A DNA stretch of 64,000 bases, taken from assembly GCA_041737175.1 (NCBI GenBank), contig JBGSSF010000030.1:82193-146192 (forward strand). Reading direction: 5' to 3'. Position 1 is the first letter of the stretch. Each line of letters begins with the position of its first letter. Shown in pieces: positions 25,538 through 34,857 of this stretch. The notes under the pieces were generated by a model that saw only the letters and a list, made by a program, of their open reading frames with translations, ran no database searches and had not been told where the DNA came from. Both the position numbers and the translations under genes were made by a program. This DNA is from UBA5072 sp041737175 (GTDB lineage: Bacteria; Bacteroidota; Bacteroidia; Bacteroidales; UBA10428).

Positions 25538-25972
25538 TCAATCTTCAAATTTTGAAAAGCGTTCACTCTTGGAAAAGAAAAAATTGCATTCAATTTCAGC
25601 ATTCTCATCGCTGTCGGATCCATGCACGGCATTGCGTTCGATATTTTCAGCAAACAGCTTCCGGATGGTTCCTTCCTCGGCTTTTGCCGGATCTGTTGCA
25701 CCCATGAGCCTTCGATAATCTGCCACAGCATTCTCTTTTTCAAGTATTCCTACTACAACGGGGCCTGAAGTCATGAAACTTACCAGGCTGTTGAAAAAGG
25801 ATTTTTCCCTGTGAACTGAATAAAAATGCTCAGCATGATGACGATCGAGCTTAAGGAGTCTCAAGGATGCAATGTGGAATCCGTTTGCATTGATTTTTGC
25901 CAGGATGGGACCAACATATTCGTGACTCACTGCACCCGGCTTGATGATGAAAAAAGTCTTGGTTCCGGCCAT
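25538..25972 (-). CDS. ndk: Nucleoside diphosphate kinase
   Basis: Ndk transfers the gamma-phosphate between nucleoside triphosphates and diphosphates. The 144-residue product has the nucleotide-binding residues (FFIIKPGAV, with K11) and the active-site His in NAVHGSDS (H117). The C-terminal tail is slightly short on hydrophobic residues but normal in length. It is divergent from nrnA, from which it is separated by a family B repeat. Confidence 0.96.
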   Translation of the reverse strand: MAGTKTFFIIKPGAVSHEYVGPILAKINANGFHIASLRLLKLDRHHAEHFYSVHREKSFFNSLVSFMTSGPVVVGILEKENAVADYRRLMGATDPAKAEEGTIRKLFAENIERNAVHGSDSDENAEIECNFFFSKSERFSKFED

Positions 25973-26095
25973 GATGTTGCAAATTTGGTATGCACGCTAA
26001 TATAGATAATTAATTGTAAATTTTTAATGCCTTATTCAGTTTGTAGGAGATGTTAAATATTTTCCATAAGCATTGTTTTTTCACAAGTAGAAAAA

Positions 26096-26290
26096 GCCAT
26101 GAAGTGGCTTAATCTCAATAACCGTGGGCGAAGCCCACGGAATACAATGTACCAGAAACAACAACCCTGAATAGGGTTGAATATTACACATGCTAATAAA
26201 TTCAACTTTTTCAGGGTTGTGATATATAGATTCATCCTTACCGTGGGTTTCACCCATGGTTATTAAGATTGAACCCCTTTCGGGGTTAAA
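26096..26290. repeat. Family B intergenic repeat, copy B1
   Basis: This structured element of about 195 bp contains a GCCATGAAGTGGC hairpin, CCGTGGGCGAAGCCCACGG, CAACCCTGAATAGGGTTG, a degraded CCGTGGGTTTCACCCATGG and GAACCCCTTTCGGGGTT. Outer halves mirror each other, so the whole element is roughly palindromic. It fills the 404-bp gap between ndk and nrnA; the rest of that gap has only AT-rich sequence and the nrnA promoter. Confidence 0.85.
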
Positions 26291-26351
26291 AAATATTCTA
26301 TATGTACTCATAACTTCTTCTATAAAGCATTTTTTGAGATAAGAAGTTAAT

Positions 26352-26359
26352 TAATTTTG
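26352..26359 (+). promoter_or_regulatory. -7 element for nrnA
   Basis: TAATTTTG, a full TAnnTTTG match, 17 bp before the ATG at 26377. A TTTG at 26333-26336 lies 15 bp upstream, closer than the usual spacing. Confidence 0.55.
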
Positions 26360-26376
26360 GGCCTGACCTTATAGAA

Positions 26377-27423
26377 ATGAATAACACAAACCATCCTATC
26401 ATTTGGAACGATATAGGTCCCACAACCCGGTTATTGGCAGTTCCGGGCAAGCAGGTTGTCGTGGTGATTCATGTCAATCCTGACGGGGATGCTCTCGGGT
26501 CAGCACTGGGGTTGATGCTGCTGATGGACAAACTGGGACACGATTGCAAAGTGATCTCCCCCAATCAGTATCCCGGATTTCTAAAGTGGATGCCCGGATC
26601 TGACCGGATTATTGTCCTGGAAGAATCCCCCGAAGTTGCCAAAACCAGCATGCAGCAGGCTGACCTTCTTTTTGCCATGGATTTCAATGAGCTGAAGCGG
26701 GTCAAAAAGCTGAACGATGCATTTACCGGTGCCTACGCGCACAAAGTGCTTATTGATCATCATCCCGGTCCGGACATAGCTGCGGATTGCATTTTATCCG
26801 ATACCTCGGCCAGTTCCACTGCTGAGCTGGTTTACCGTTTCATAAAGGAGGCAGGTTTACATGCCCAAATGGATAAAGATATCGCATCCTGTTTGTTTAC
26901 CGGTATCATGACGGATACCGGTTGTTTCAGTTACAACTCCTCCCAGAAGAAAACCTGGGAAGCGGTTGCTGAACTGCTGGATTACGGTATCGAAAAAGAC
27001 CGTATATATGACCTGACTTACGACAATTATTCGGCAGACCGGATGAGGCTGCTCGGTTTCAGCCTCAACGAGAAAATGGAAGTATTTCCGGAGTATAACA
27101 CCGGAATCATCTGGCTTACCCGTGAGGATCTGAACAAATTCAACTATGAGGTAGGGGATACGGAAGGATTTGTAAATTATCCTTTATCCATTAAGGGTAT
27201 CCGGTTTTCCGCCCTGTTCATCGAAAAGGAAAACCACATACGGATCTCTTTCCGTTCGAAAGGTGATTTTGCAGTAAATGAGTTTTCTCGCAAATATTTT
27301 AATGGCGGTGGTCACGCCAACGCCTCCGGAGGAGAATCCTATATGAGCCTGGAAAAAACGCTGGAGCAATTCAGGGAATTGCTTCCGCTTTATCAGGATA
27401 AATTGCGCGACTATGAAGCATAA
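26377..27423 (+). CDS. nrnA: DHH-family nanoRNase / pAp phosphatase
   Basis: NrnA degrades 2-5 nt RNA fragments and can dephosphorylate 3'-phosphoadenosine 5'-phosphate. The 348-residue product has the DHH metal site (HVNPDGDALGS with H32, D36 and D38; MDFNE; IDHHPG with D127-H129) and a DHHA1 domain ending with GGGHANASGG (about 309-318). The length and motifs are complete. Its end overlaps the GldI-like gene by 11 bp, so the two are translationally coupled. Confidence 0.92.
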   Translation: MNNTNHPIIWNDIGPTTRLLAVPGKQVVVVIHVNPDGDALGSALGLMLLMDKLGHDCKVISPNQYPGFLKWMPGSDRIIVLEESPEVAKTSMQQADLLFAMDFNELKRVKKLNDAFTGAYAHKVLIDHHPGPDIAADCILSDTSASSTAELVYRFIKEAGLHAQMDKDIASCLFTGIMTDTGCFSYNSSQKKTWEAVAELLDYGIEKDRIYDLTYDNYSADRMRLLGFSLNEKMEVFPEYNTGIIWLTREDLNKFNYEVGDTEGFVNYPLSIKGIRFSALFIEKENHIRISFRSKGDFAVNEFSRKYFNGGGHANASGGESYMSLEKTLEQFRELLPLYQDKLRDYEA

Positions 27424-27940
27424 AGGATTATATCTGATTGCTTTCCTGGTGATCTTCCAGTTTTGTTCCGGAAACAGGGAAAAGAAAGTAAGTGATGCGG
27501 AAATACGCGAGACTGAGGAGGCGCTTATAGGTGCCAACCGTATTCTGGTAAAAAAGGATCGTGAAAAGATCCTGTCCTATGTGCGCAGCAACAATCTTAC
27601 CATGAAAGAAACTCCGACGGGCCTGTGGTTTGGCATAGAAAGATACGGATTTGGTGTGAAGTCGCAGGAAAACTCTATGGTTACGCTTAAATATACGGTC
27701 TCGTTGCTCGACGGCACGATATGCTATGATTCCGATTCACTGGGAGTCAAGCAGTTCAGACTGGGGAAGGGCGGGGTGGAATCAGGCCTTGAAGAGGGTG
27801 TCCTGCTTCTTCACGTAGGTGATAAGGCTACCTTTATCATGCCTCCCCATCTGGCTCATGGTTTGCAGGGTGATGGAAATAAGATTCCGGCCCGGTCCGT
27901 CATCGTGTACAATGTAATTTTACTAAAGGTAGAACCCTGA
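27413..27940 (+). CDS. GldI-like FKBP-type peptidyl-prolyl isomerase lipoprotein
   Basis: This 175-residue envelope protein resembles GldI, the FKBP-type isomerase linked to gliding/T9SS in Flavobacteria. The N-terminal hydrophobic stretch ends at C18 (VIFQFC); the residue before the Cys is Phe, so the lipobox is non-canonical. An FKBP domain occupies about 75-173 (GDKATFIMPPHLAHGL), and the ligand-pocket aromatic residues are only partly kept. It overlaps nrnA and precedes a second FKBP gene by 4 bp. Confidence 0.8.
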   Translation: MKHKGLYLIAFLVIFQFCSGNREKKVSDAEIRETEEALIGANRILVKKDREKILSYVRSNNLTMKETPTGLWFGIERYGFGVKSQENSMVTLKYTVSLLDGTICYDSDSLGVKQFRLGKGGVESGLEEGVLLLHVGDKATFIMPPHLAHGLQGDGNKIPARSVIVYNVILLKVEP

Positions 27941-27944
27941 TACG

Positions 27945-28826
27945 ATGAAAACTTCAAAATTGCTGATCCTGTCCGTATTTATCCTTGTTGCCGGCTGCGA
28001 TAAGTTCTCCCGGTATCCCGGTTATAAAAAGGCCAGGCACGGCATTTATTATCAGCTGCATACCATGGGCGAGGATACGGTGAAAGCTCACCCCGGTGAT
28101 TATATTACGGTAAATCTGGCCTATATGACCATGACTGATTCCTTGTTCTTTCAGGGTGCAAGAAAATTCCAGATCAATAAACCAGCCTATGAAGGGGCTA
28201 TTGATGAGTGCTTTGCCATGCTTTCAAAGGATGAAAGCGCGACATTTATAATCGATGCAGGTAATTTCTTTACAAACACCATTCACACTGACCTGCCCAG
28301 GTTCCTTGCCCAGGGAAGCCCGATGAAAATAAGGGTGGAAATGATTGAAATTCAAAAAGAGGAGGAATACAACCGGCAAAAGGAGGCATTTCTGTCCTGG
28401 ATCCAGGATTTTGGTGAATATGAAAGGGTCATTCTTCAGCAATACATTCGTGAAGAGAAACTGAATGTGAACCCCTTGCCATCCGGTATTTATTATCTTA
28501 ACCTGGTGCCGGGCCATGGTAAAAAAGTGGAATTGGGTGATACGCTTACCGTGAACTATGAAGGTCGTTTTTTAAACGGTAAATTCTTCGACTCTACGGT
28601 CAAGCGCCGGCAGCCTTTTCAATTTGTATATGGAACTGAATGGCAGGTGATTAAAGGTCTGGAAGAAGCCATCGGGTTGATGAGCGAAGGTGAAAAATCG
28701 CTTTTCATCCTGCCCTCCGAGCTTGGTTTTGGCAACCAGGGGTCCTCCAACAGCATCATCCCGCCTTTTACTTCCTTAATTTTTGAGGTTGAAATTTTAA
28801 AAGTATCTTCGCCTGGTAAAATCTGA
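27945..28826 (+). CDS. Lipoprotein with tandem FKBP-type domains
   Basis: This 293-residue lipoprotein has a canonical lipobox LVAGC (C18). It has a degenerate FKBP-like domain at about 40-135 (AHPGDYITVNLAYMTM) and a well-kept FKBP domain at about 165-288 (LGDTLTVNYEGRFLNGKFFDST, GLEEAIGLMSEGEKSLFILP, given in parts). The second domain keeps the Y-F-D and GY/F pattern of active FKBPs, so isomerase or chaperone activity on exported proteins is likely. It is co-transcribed with the GldI-like gene. Confidence 0.85.
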   Translation: MKTSKLLILSVFILVAGCDKFSRYPGYKKARHGIYYQLHTMGEDTVKAHPGDYITVNLAYMTMTDSLFFQGARKFQINKPAYEGAIDECFAMLSKDESATFIIDAGNFFTNTIHTDLPRFLAQGSPMKIRVEMIEIQKEEEYNRQKEAFLSWIQDFGEYERVILQQYIREEKLNVNPLPSGIYYLNLVPGHGKKVELGDTLTVNYEGRFLNGKFFDSTVKRRQPFQFVYGTEWQVIKGLEEAIGLMSEGEKSLFILPSELGFGNQGSSNSIIPPFTSLIFEVEILKVSSPGKI

Positions 28827-28842
28827 CGCAACTTTTTGCGTT
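28826..28842 (+). terminator. Weak hairpin after the second FKBP gene
   Basis: ACGCAA-CTTT-TTGCGT forms a 6-bp stem that starts inside the stop codon. Only a mixed T-rich tail follows, so termination would be partial. Confidence 0.4.
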
Positions 28843-28895
28843 AATCTTTATCTACCTATTAATGATCTGAATTTTAATTGAAACTGTGTACTACC

Positions 28896-29906
28896 ATGAA
28901 AGGACTAATCAAAACATTATCTTTCAGCGGATCTTTGATCATCCTCTTCACGCTGGCTGCAGGTTGTCTGCAAAATGACTGGGAGGAAAAGGAAGAACAG
29001 GAGAAAAAAATTATTGCTGAATATCTTGCAGATAATAACATATCGGAAAACAACAAGACCGATGGCGGTATTTACTACGTCGAAAACACTGCAGGAACCG
29101 GGGCTTCTCCGGTTTTGGATGACTACATCATCATCGAATATGTCGGCCGGTATATTGAGGACAACATGATCCGCGAAACCACCTATGATTCATTAAAGGA
29201 AGACTGGAGCGCAGCAGATAATTTCACCAATTACGTTTATGGTCCGGTGAAGTTTAAATTCGGCTACAGCGTGCCCGGACTGAATGAAGGCATAGCCATG
29301 ATGAAAGAGGGTGGTAAGGCGCTGTTGGTGTTGCCTTCAGATAAGGCTTTCTATGATTTTCATCCGATGTCTTATGAGATTGAATTGCTCAGGGTTATCC
29401 CTGATCCGGTAGAATATGAGGATTCTGTGCTCGAAGCCTATCTCGATGCCAAAGGATTTGATACCGGCACAACGTATGCGGATAACGGAGATACCATCTG
29501 GTTTAAGGAAACGGTAACACCTGATCCGGGAGATGAGAAAACCATTGAACAGGGGGATACTGTGCTCTTCCGGTTTAAAGGCAGACTGGTAGATGGATTT
29601 GGGAACGTTCTGCAGGACGAAAGGATATTCGATTCCAATATGGGTGATGACAATCCGGTAAAAATTGTCTTCAGCAGCACGCCTTCTAAAAAATCAGGCA
29701 ACATTCTCGCCATACCCAGGGGATTGGTAATGGCATTGGATTCCATGCGAAACGGTACTCACGCAACAGCAGTACTTCCTTATGCCCAGGCCTTTGATGA
29801 TGGCGGAATCACCAGCACTACCTATGGGTATACCATTGTACCACCCTATCAGACTGTCATCTACGATATTATTGTTGAGGATATCCAATCTCCTGCCGGA
29901 AAGTAA
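28896..29906 (+). CDS. Third FKBP-type lipoprotein
   Basis: This 336-residue lipoprotein starts at the ATG at 28896; an upstream in-frame TTG at 28878 would spoil the signal peptide. The lipobox is LAAGC (C24). It has two FKBP-like halves: about 55-155 (DYIIIEYVGRYIEDN, MKEGGKALLVLPSD) and about 180-330 (GDTVLFRFKGRLVDGFG, HATAVLPYAQAF). Both keep the topology but have lost several pocket aromatics, so this may be a binding rather than a catalytic protein. It stands 69 bp after the previous FKBP gene. Confidence 0.82.
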   Translation: MKGLIKTLSFSGSLIILFTLAAGCLQNDWEEKEEQEKKIIAEYLADNNISENNKTDGGIYYVENTAGTGASPVLDDYIIIEYVGRYIEDNMIRETTYDSLKEDWSAADNFTNYVYGPVKFKFGYSVPGLNEGIAMMKEGGKALLVLPSDKAFYDFHPMSYEIELLRVIPDPVEYEDSVLEAYLDAKGFDTGTTYADNGDTIWFKETVTPDPGDEKTIEQGDTVLFRFKGRLVDGFGNVLQDERIFDSNMGDDNPVKIVFSSTPSKKSGNILAIPRGLVMALDSMRNGTHATAVLPYAQAFDDGGITSTTYGYTIVPPYQTVIYDIIVEDIQSPAGK

Positions 29907-29914
29907 ATTTGCAA

Positions 29915-30631
29915 TCAGGTCATCAGGATAAATACCGCCGGCTGGCGGTTCAGATCGGGCGGAGGTTGAAGCCGCCATTCGCGGATGGTCTTTGTTCGGA
30001 TCCACTCATTGGACAAAGTCAGGTTTGCGGCAATGCATAGTTTTGTCGCAGGTTTACAGGCAGTCAGCAAGGCCTCGGTCAGCTGATTGTTCCGATAGGG
30101 TGCTTCGATGAACAGCTGCGATTGCTTTTCAGTTTCGGATCGTTTTTCAAGTAACCTGATCCGGTTGTTTCTTTCGGGACCCTTAACCGGCAGGTAGCCG
30201 TTAAATGCAAAACACTGTCCGTTCAATCCCGACGCCATTAAAGCGAGTATCAGCGATGAAGGTCCTGTTAAAGGAATTACCCGGATGTGAAGCCGGCCGG
30301 CGGCCTCAACCAACAGGGCCCCGGGATCGGCGACAGCCGGAACCCCGGCTTCTGACAACAAACCCAGGTCTGCTTCACCGGCACCGGAAAATATAGCAGG
30401 TATCTCCTGCTCCCGGGTATGCTCATTCAGGGTATATAGGGTAACCGCATCCAGATTGCCTTTGAATCCGCAACGGATGAGAAAACGACGGGCGGTTTTT
30501 TCTTCCTCCACAACAAAGTGCGACAATGATTGGATGATCCTGAGGTTGCCGGCCGGAATTACCTGTTCCAAAGGGGTATCACCCAGGGTCGTGGGTATGA
30601 GATACAAACGTCTTTCCTTGCTGGTGGGCAT
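29915..30631 (-). CDS. RsmI-family SAM-dependent methyltransferase
   Basis: This 238-residue tetrapyrrole-methylase-fold enzyme is related to RsmI, which 2'-O-methylates C1402 of 16S rRNA. Motifs seen are LYLIPTTLG at the N-terminus, LLSEAGVPAVADPGALLV and IPLTGPSSLILALMASGL. The GPSS loop and the C-terminal LFIEAPYRN fit the shorter Bacteroidota variant, which lacks the C-terminal helical domain of E. coli RsmI. It converges on the third FKBP gene with 8 bp between them. Confidence 0.83.
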   Translation of the reverse strand: MPTSKERRLYLIPTTLGDTPLEQVIPAGNLRIIQSLSHFVVEEEKTARRFLIRCGFKGNLDAVTLYTLNEHTREQEIPAIFSGAGEADLGLLSEAGVPAVADPGALLVEAAGRLHIRVIPLTGPSSLILALMASGLNGQCFAFNGYLPVKGPERNNRIRLLEKRSETEKQSQLFIEAPYRNNQLTEALLTACKPATKLCIAANLTLSNEWIRTKTIREWRLQPPPDLNRQPAVFILMT

Positions 30632-30729
30632 GACTTCATTTTATCGGCGGGTAAAAATAATGAAACTGCTATTATTATGTTAATTATGTTGCATAATAAA
30701 CCAGGAATTAAATCATCGCACAGTATTCT

Positions 30730-30940
30730 GCCACGAAGTGGCTGAATCTCAATAACCGTGGGTGAAACCCACGGAAAACGGAATAAAGTCAAAGCAACCC
30801 TGAAGGGGTTGAACTCTTCCATATTATGTTCAGCCCACTTCGGGGCTGTTACTATCAATTTTAGCACTCCTCCGTGGGTTTAGCTTCGCTGATTTTCAAT
30901 TCACCCACGGTTATTAAAATTGAACCCTTTCAGGGTTAAC
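30730..30940. repeat. Family B intergenic repeat, copy B2
   Basis: This copy has the same orientation and module order as B1: GCCACGAAGTGGC, CCGTGGGTGAAACCCACGG, CAACCCTGAAGGGGTTG, AGCCCACTTCGGGGCT, and GAACCCTTTCAGGGTT at the end. The right-hand CCGTGGG/CACCCACGG hairpin is split by about 20 extra bases (30886-30905). It occupies the 393-bp gap before the sensor kinase; the remainder of the gap is AT-rich with no clear promoter. Confidence 0.85.
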
Positions 30941-31024
30941 AGACCTTCAATCAATCATATGAGCCAAAAATTCGTGCAATAATTGAAATTTTGGATATAA
31001 AATAATAACCAAAATCTTAACCCC

Positions 31025-34000
31025 ATGTCCCAATTTCCGTACAAATGTTATGCTTACAAGTTTTCAATGCTGTTTCGTTATATAAAAATTCTTTTCTTTA
31101 TTTTCCTTGAAATCGCTGTCATAAGCCTTTCAGCCCAGGAATTAAATTACCGGAGTGATGCCATCACCCGGGATAATGGATTAACCAACAGTACGGTAAG
31201 TTGTATCATCAGGGATAAGTCGGGATTTATGTGGTTTGGTACCTGGAACGGTCTGAACCGCTATGATGGCTATGAACTGAAGACCTTTCATGCTGATCCA
31301 TCTGATACCAATGCTTTGAGCCATAACAAGATAAACGCCTTATTCCAGGACAAAGAAGGATTTTTGTGGATCAGTACGGACGACGGACTGAATTGTTATG
31401 ATCCGCAAACCGGAAAGTTTCATCGCTATTACAGCCGGGAGCGTCAAACGCTCACATACAAAAATGACGAGATCAATGGAATAACCCAGGATTCTCGCGG
31501 ATTATTCTGGATCAGCAGAAATGACGGCGGATTATGCTCCTTCAACAAAAGCACCGGCAGGTTCAAACATCATCCCAACCCTTACTCAGTGAAAAGCAAT
31601 ACGGTATTCTGTGTGTTAGCTGATAACCAGAATCCGGATCATATATGGATTGGAACCGCCGACGGATTATTTCTCTATGAGGTAATTACCGGGAGTTACA
31701 GAAGATTGAAAGCAGGAAAAGAGGATGCATCTGTTACCGTCAGAACAATTCTTCAGGACGCATCAGGGACTCTTTTTGCGGGAACTTCAGGTAACGGATT
31801 ACTGAAATATGATCGAAAAAATGAACAATTATCATCCTGTTTTTCGGGATCGGTTAATTACCGGACTTTCACAAACAGCATGATCCGGCAGATTCTTCCC
31901 GGGAAAGATGGTAGTATTATATTGAGCATCAGTGAGTATGGACTGATTTCATTCAATCCTGCAACCGGTAAAATTACAGATTGGATGACCAATGAGATCT
32001 TTCGGGAATTGAATGAGAAGTTCATCTTTTCAGTATATAAGGATCCCACTGGTATTCTGTGGGTAGGAACTTACTATAATGGGATCAATAAACTGGTTCC
32101 CCTTACCAATTCTTTCAGGCACTATGGCAGCAACGGTACTTTGCCCCCCGTAAGGATCCGGGGCGGTGTAACTGCCATACTGGAGGATTCCAGGGGATAT
32201 TTGTGGCTTGGTACACGCATCGGAGGACTGTACAGGGTCAATCGAAAAACCGGACAATATACAGGGTATCAGCGCCAGCCCAATGGTGCAAATGGAATAA
32301 GCAGCAATAGCATTCTTTCGATGGCAGAAGTGAATGATGGCAACAGGCAAATCCTGTGGATCGGAACCAATGATGGCCGGTTGAATTGCTTTGTTCCGGA
32401 AACGGGTCACTTTACAGTATATGCCAGGGGAAACGGAATTCCAGGAAACCAGGAAACACATGGTATTTCTGCCATAGTGCCCTATGACAGTGATCATTTA
32501 CTGATAGGCACCAACAGCAGAGACATGGGTGACGGTATTGATGTTTTCCAGGTCAAAACCGGAAAATTTGTCAATCTGAAAAACAATCCGGCCAATCATA
32601 CAAGCCTGAGCAGTAACAGTGTACTGGCATTGTACAGGGACAGATCGGGGGCGGTTTGGGTAGGAACGCGAAATGGGGGATTGAATAAACTGGTTGTCAA
32701 AGATATCAATGCACAGGTTCCCGACAGCGTTGGTTATTTTGTGAGGTACATGAATAATCCTGCAGATCCAGGTTCGTTGAATCACAACACAGTATATGCC
32801 ATCCATGAAGATTCACAGAAAAATTTATGGGTCGGTACCGGCATAGGCGGATTGAATCAGTTTGATCCCAAAAAAGGAACCTTCACGTCCTATTCCAATT
32901 ACCAGTATTTTAAAAATAATATCGTTTATGGAATTCTGAGTGATAATAACCAAAACCTATGGCTGAGCACAAGCAGGGGCCTTATTGCTTTCAATCTTAA
33001 CTCAGGTCAGATACATAGGTTTGATAAATATGACGGTCTGCAGGAAAATGGTTTTATTTATGGATCTTCATTCAAATCACAGTCAGGAGAATTATTTTTT
33101 GGAGGTATCCAGGGATGCAATTCATTCCATCCCGACAGTATTAAAATTAACCTCAGGGTACCGAAAATAGTCATTGCATCACTTGCCTTCAACGGGAAAA
33201 AGGGTGAAAAGGATGTATCTGAAATGACTGGTAAATCAGCTCTGGCCTCTAAAAGTGTCAGGGCGCCCTGGTATTATAACAACTTCTCGGTTTCATTTTC
33301 TGCCCTGGATTTTCAAATGCCTGAGAAGAACCGCTATAAATACAAACTTGACGGACATGATCAGGACTGGATAGAAACTGATGCTTCCCGCAGGTACGTA
33401 AATTATACAAACCTGTCACCCGGGAGATATGTTTTCAGGGTAATCGGCACCAACAGTGATGATGTCTGGAATCATGCAGGCACATCAGTTCAGATCATCA
33501 TACAGCCTCCGTTCTGGGATACAACGATCTTCCGCGTTTTATTGGGGTTGATCATCCTGGGTGCAATAGCTTGGCTTGTCTACCGCACATATGAAAGTTA
33601 CCAGAAAGGCAAAAGGAAACTTGAGCAGGATGCCTTTGAAACGGTTCAGGATGAGCGCTGGCAGTTGATTACCCTTATCGACAGCATGCCTGACCTCATT
33701 TTCATCAAGGACAGGGAAAGCCGGTTTACAGTGGCGAATAAAAGGACAGCAGCGGTAATGGGAACTACTCCTGAAAATCTCATCGGGAAAACCGACTTTG
33801 ATTTCTATGCTCCTGATCTGGCCCAAAGTTTTTACAATGCTGAACAGGATTTAATGAGAACCGGCACTCCATTGATCAACTTCGAGGAACCTGCACTGGA
33901 TGAACTGGGCAACCGGATTATCCAATCCACTACGAAGGTGCCATACCGAAACAAAGCCGGCGAAATAATAGGTCTTGTTGGCATTTGCAGGGATATCACA

Positions 34001-34855
34001 CGACTGAAAAGGATCGAAATTCAGCTCAGGAAAAAATCAGAGGACGTGCAGGAAACCAACAGACTGTTGGAAGAAAGGCAGGAAGAAATCCTGTTTCAAT
34101 CGGAGGAACTGACGGAGCAGGCCCAGAATCTCAGGATCATTAATACTGAACTCGAAAGACTTAACCGGACAAAAGATAAGTTCTTCTCCATTATCGCCCA
34201 TGATTTAAGGAATCCGTTCAATGCCATTATCGGCTTTTCCGAGTTGTTGCGAAATGACTTCTACGAGATGGACAATCAGCAAAAGCTGAATTTGCTTGAG
34301 TTAATCAATGTTTCTTCAGAAACTGCATATAACCTGCTGGAGAATTTACTGCAATGGGCGCGCACACAGACAGACAAAATCAAATACAATCCGGAAAATT
34401 TTGATCTGAGCGAAGTGGTTAACCTGGTGATAAACCTGCATGGCATAATCGCGCAGAAGAAAAACGTACTGTTAAAAAATGATATCAAGCCCCATACGCT
34501 GGTTTATGCTGATAAAAATATGATTAACACAGTTTTACGGAACCTTATCAGCAATGCCATCAAGTATTCAAAGCCCGAGGGTGAAATTGTCATTTCGGCC
34601 ACACACTCAGCGGAAGATATCGAGGTGAATGTTATTGACAGTGGAGTGGGGATGAACCGGGAAAGTCTGGGTAAATTGTTCCGGATCGATACGTATTATT
34701 CCACCTCAGGTACCATGGGTGAATCAGGTACCGGATTGGGTTTGATCATCTGCAAGGAATTTGTCGAGAAGAACAACGGCCGCATCCGGGCTACAAGTCT
34801 GGAAGGAGAAGGAACAACCCTGAGTTTTACACTGATTCCCGCTAAATTAAATTGA
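31025..34855 (+). CDS. Propeller-type membrane sensor histidine kinase with PAS domain
   Basis: This is a 1276-residue sensor. A signal peptide (to about residue 38, ELNY following SLSAQ; a start at 31067 would shorten it) leads to about 12-14 Reg_prop beta-propeller repeats (FMWFGTWNGLNRYD-type, about 45-740). A Y_Y_Y domain (about 755-825), one TM helix (about 835-857) and a PAS domain (about 882-1000) follow. After a coiled coil comes HisKA with FSIIAHDLRNPFNAIIGF (phospho-acceptor H1059), then HATPase_c with NLISNAIKYS, DSGVGM and GTGLGL. The propeller plus Y_Y_Y architecture is that of Bacteroidetes hybrid carbohydrate sensors. This one, however, ends after the ATPase and has no receiver or AraC domain. 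No response regulator is adjacent. Confidence 0.93.
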   Translation: MSQFPYKCYAYKFSMLFRYIKILFFIFLEIAVISLSAQELNYRSDAITRDNGLTNSTVSCIIRDKSGFMWFGTWNGLNRYDGYELKTFHADPSDTNALSHNKINALFQDKEGFLWISTDDGLNCYDPQTGKFHRYYSRERQTLTYKNDEINGITQDSRGLFWISRNDGGLCSFNKSTGRFKHHPNPYSVKSNTVFCVLADNQNPDHIWIGTADGLFLYEVITGSYRRLKAGKEDASVTVRTILQDASGTLFAGTSGNGLLKYDRKNEQLSSCFSGSVNYRTFTNSMIRQILPGKDGSIILSISEYGLISFNPATGKITDWMTNEIFRELNEKFIFSVYKDPTGILWVGTYYNGINKLVPLTNSFRHYGSNGTLPPVRIRGGVTAILEDSRGYLWLGTRIGGLYRVNRKTGQYTGYQRQPNGANGISSNSILSMAEVNDGNRQILWIGTNDGRLNCFVPETGHFTVYARGNGIPGNQETHGISAIVPYDSDHLLIGTNSRDMGDGIDVFQVKTGKFVNLKNNPANHTSLSSNSVLALYRDRSGAVWVGTRNGGLNKLVVKDINAQVPDSVGYFVRYMNNPADPGSLNHNTVYAIHEDSQKNLWVGTGIGGLNQFDPKKGTFTSYSNYQYFKNNIVYGILSDNNQNLWLSTSRGLIAFNLNSGQIHRFDKYDGLQENGFIYGSSFKSQSGELFFGGIQGCNSFHPDSIKINLRVPKIVIASLAFNGKKGEKDVSEMTGKSALASKSVRAPWYYNNFSVSFSALDFQMPEKNRYKYKLDGHDQDWIETDASRRYVNYTNLSPGRYVFRVIGTNSDDVWNHAGTSVQIIIQPPFWDTTIFRVLLGLIILGAIAWLVYRTYESYQKGKRKLEQDAFETVQDERWQLITLIDSMPDLIFIKDRESRFTVANKRTAAVMGTTPENLIGKTDFDFYAPDLAQSFYNAEQDLMRTGTPLINFEEPALDELGNRIIQSTTKVPYRNKAGEIIGLVGICRDITRLKRIEIQLRKKSEDVQETNRLLEERQEEILFQSEELTEQAQNLRIINTELERLNRTKDKFFSIIAHDLRNPFNAIIGFSELLRNDFYEMDNQQKLNLLELINVSSETAYNLLENLLQWARTQTDKIKYNPENFDLSEVVNLVINLHGIIAQKKNVLLKNDIKPHTLVYADKNMINTVLRNLISNAIKYSKPEGEIVISATHSAEDIEVNVIDSGVGMNRESLGKLFRIDTYYSTSGTMGESGTGLGLIICKEFVEKNNGRIRATSLEGEGTTLSFTLIPAKLN

Positions 34856-34857
34856 TG

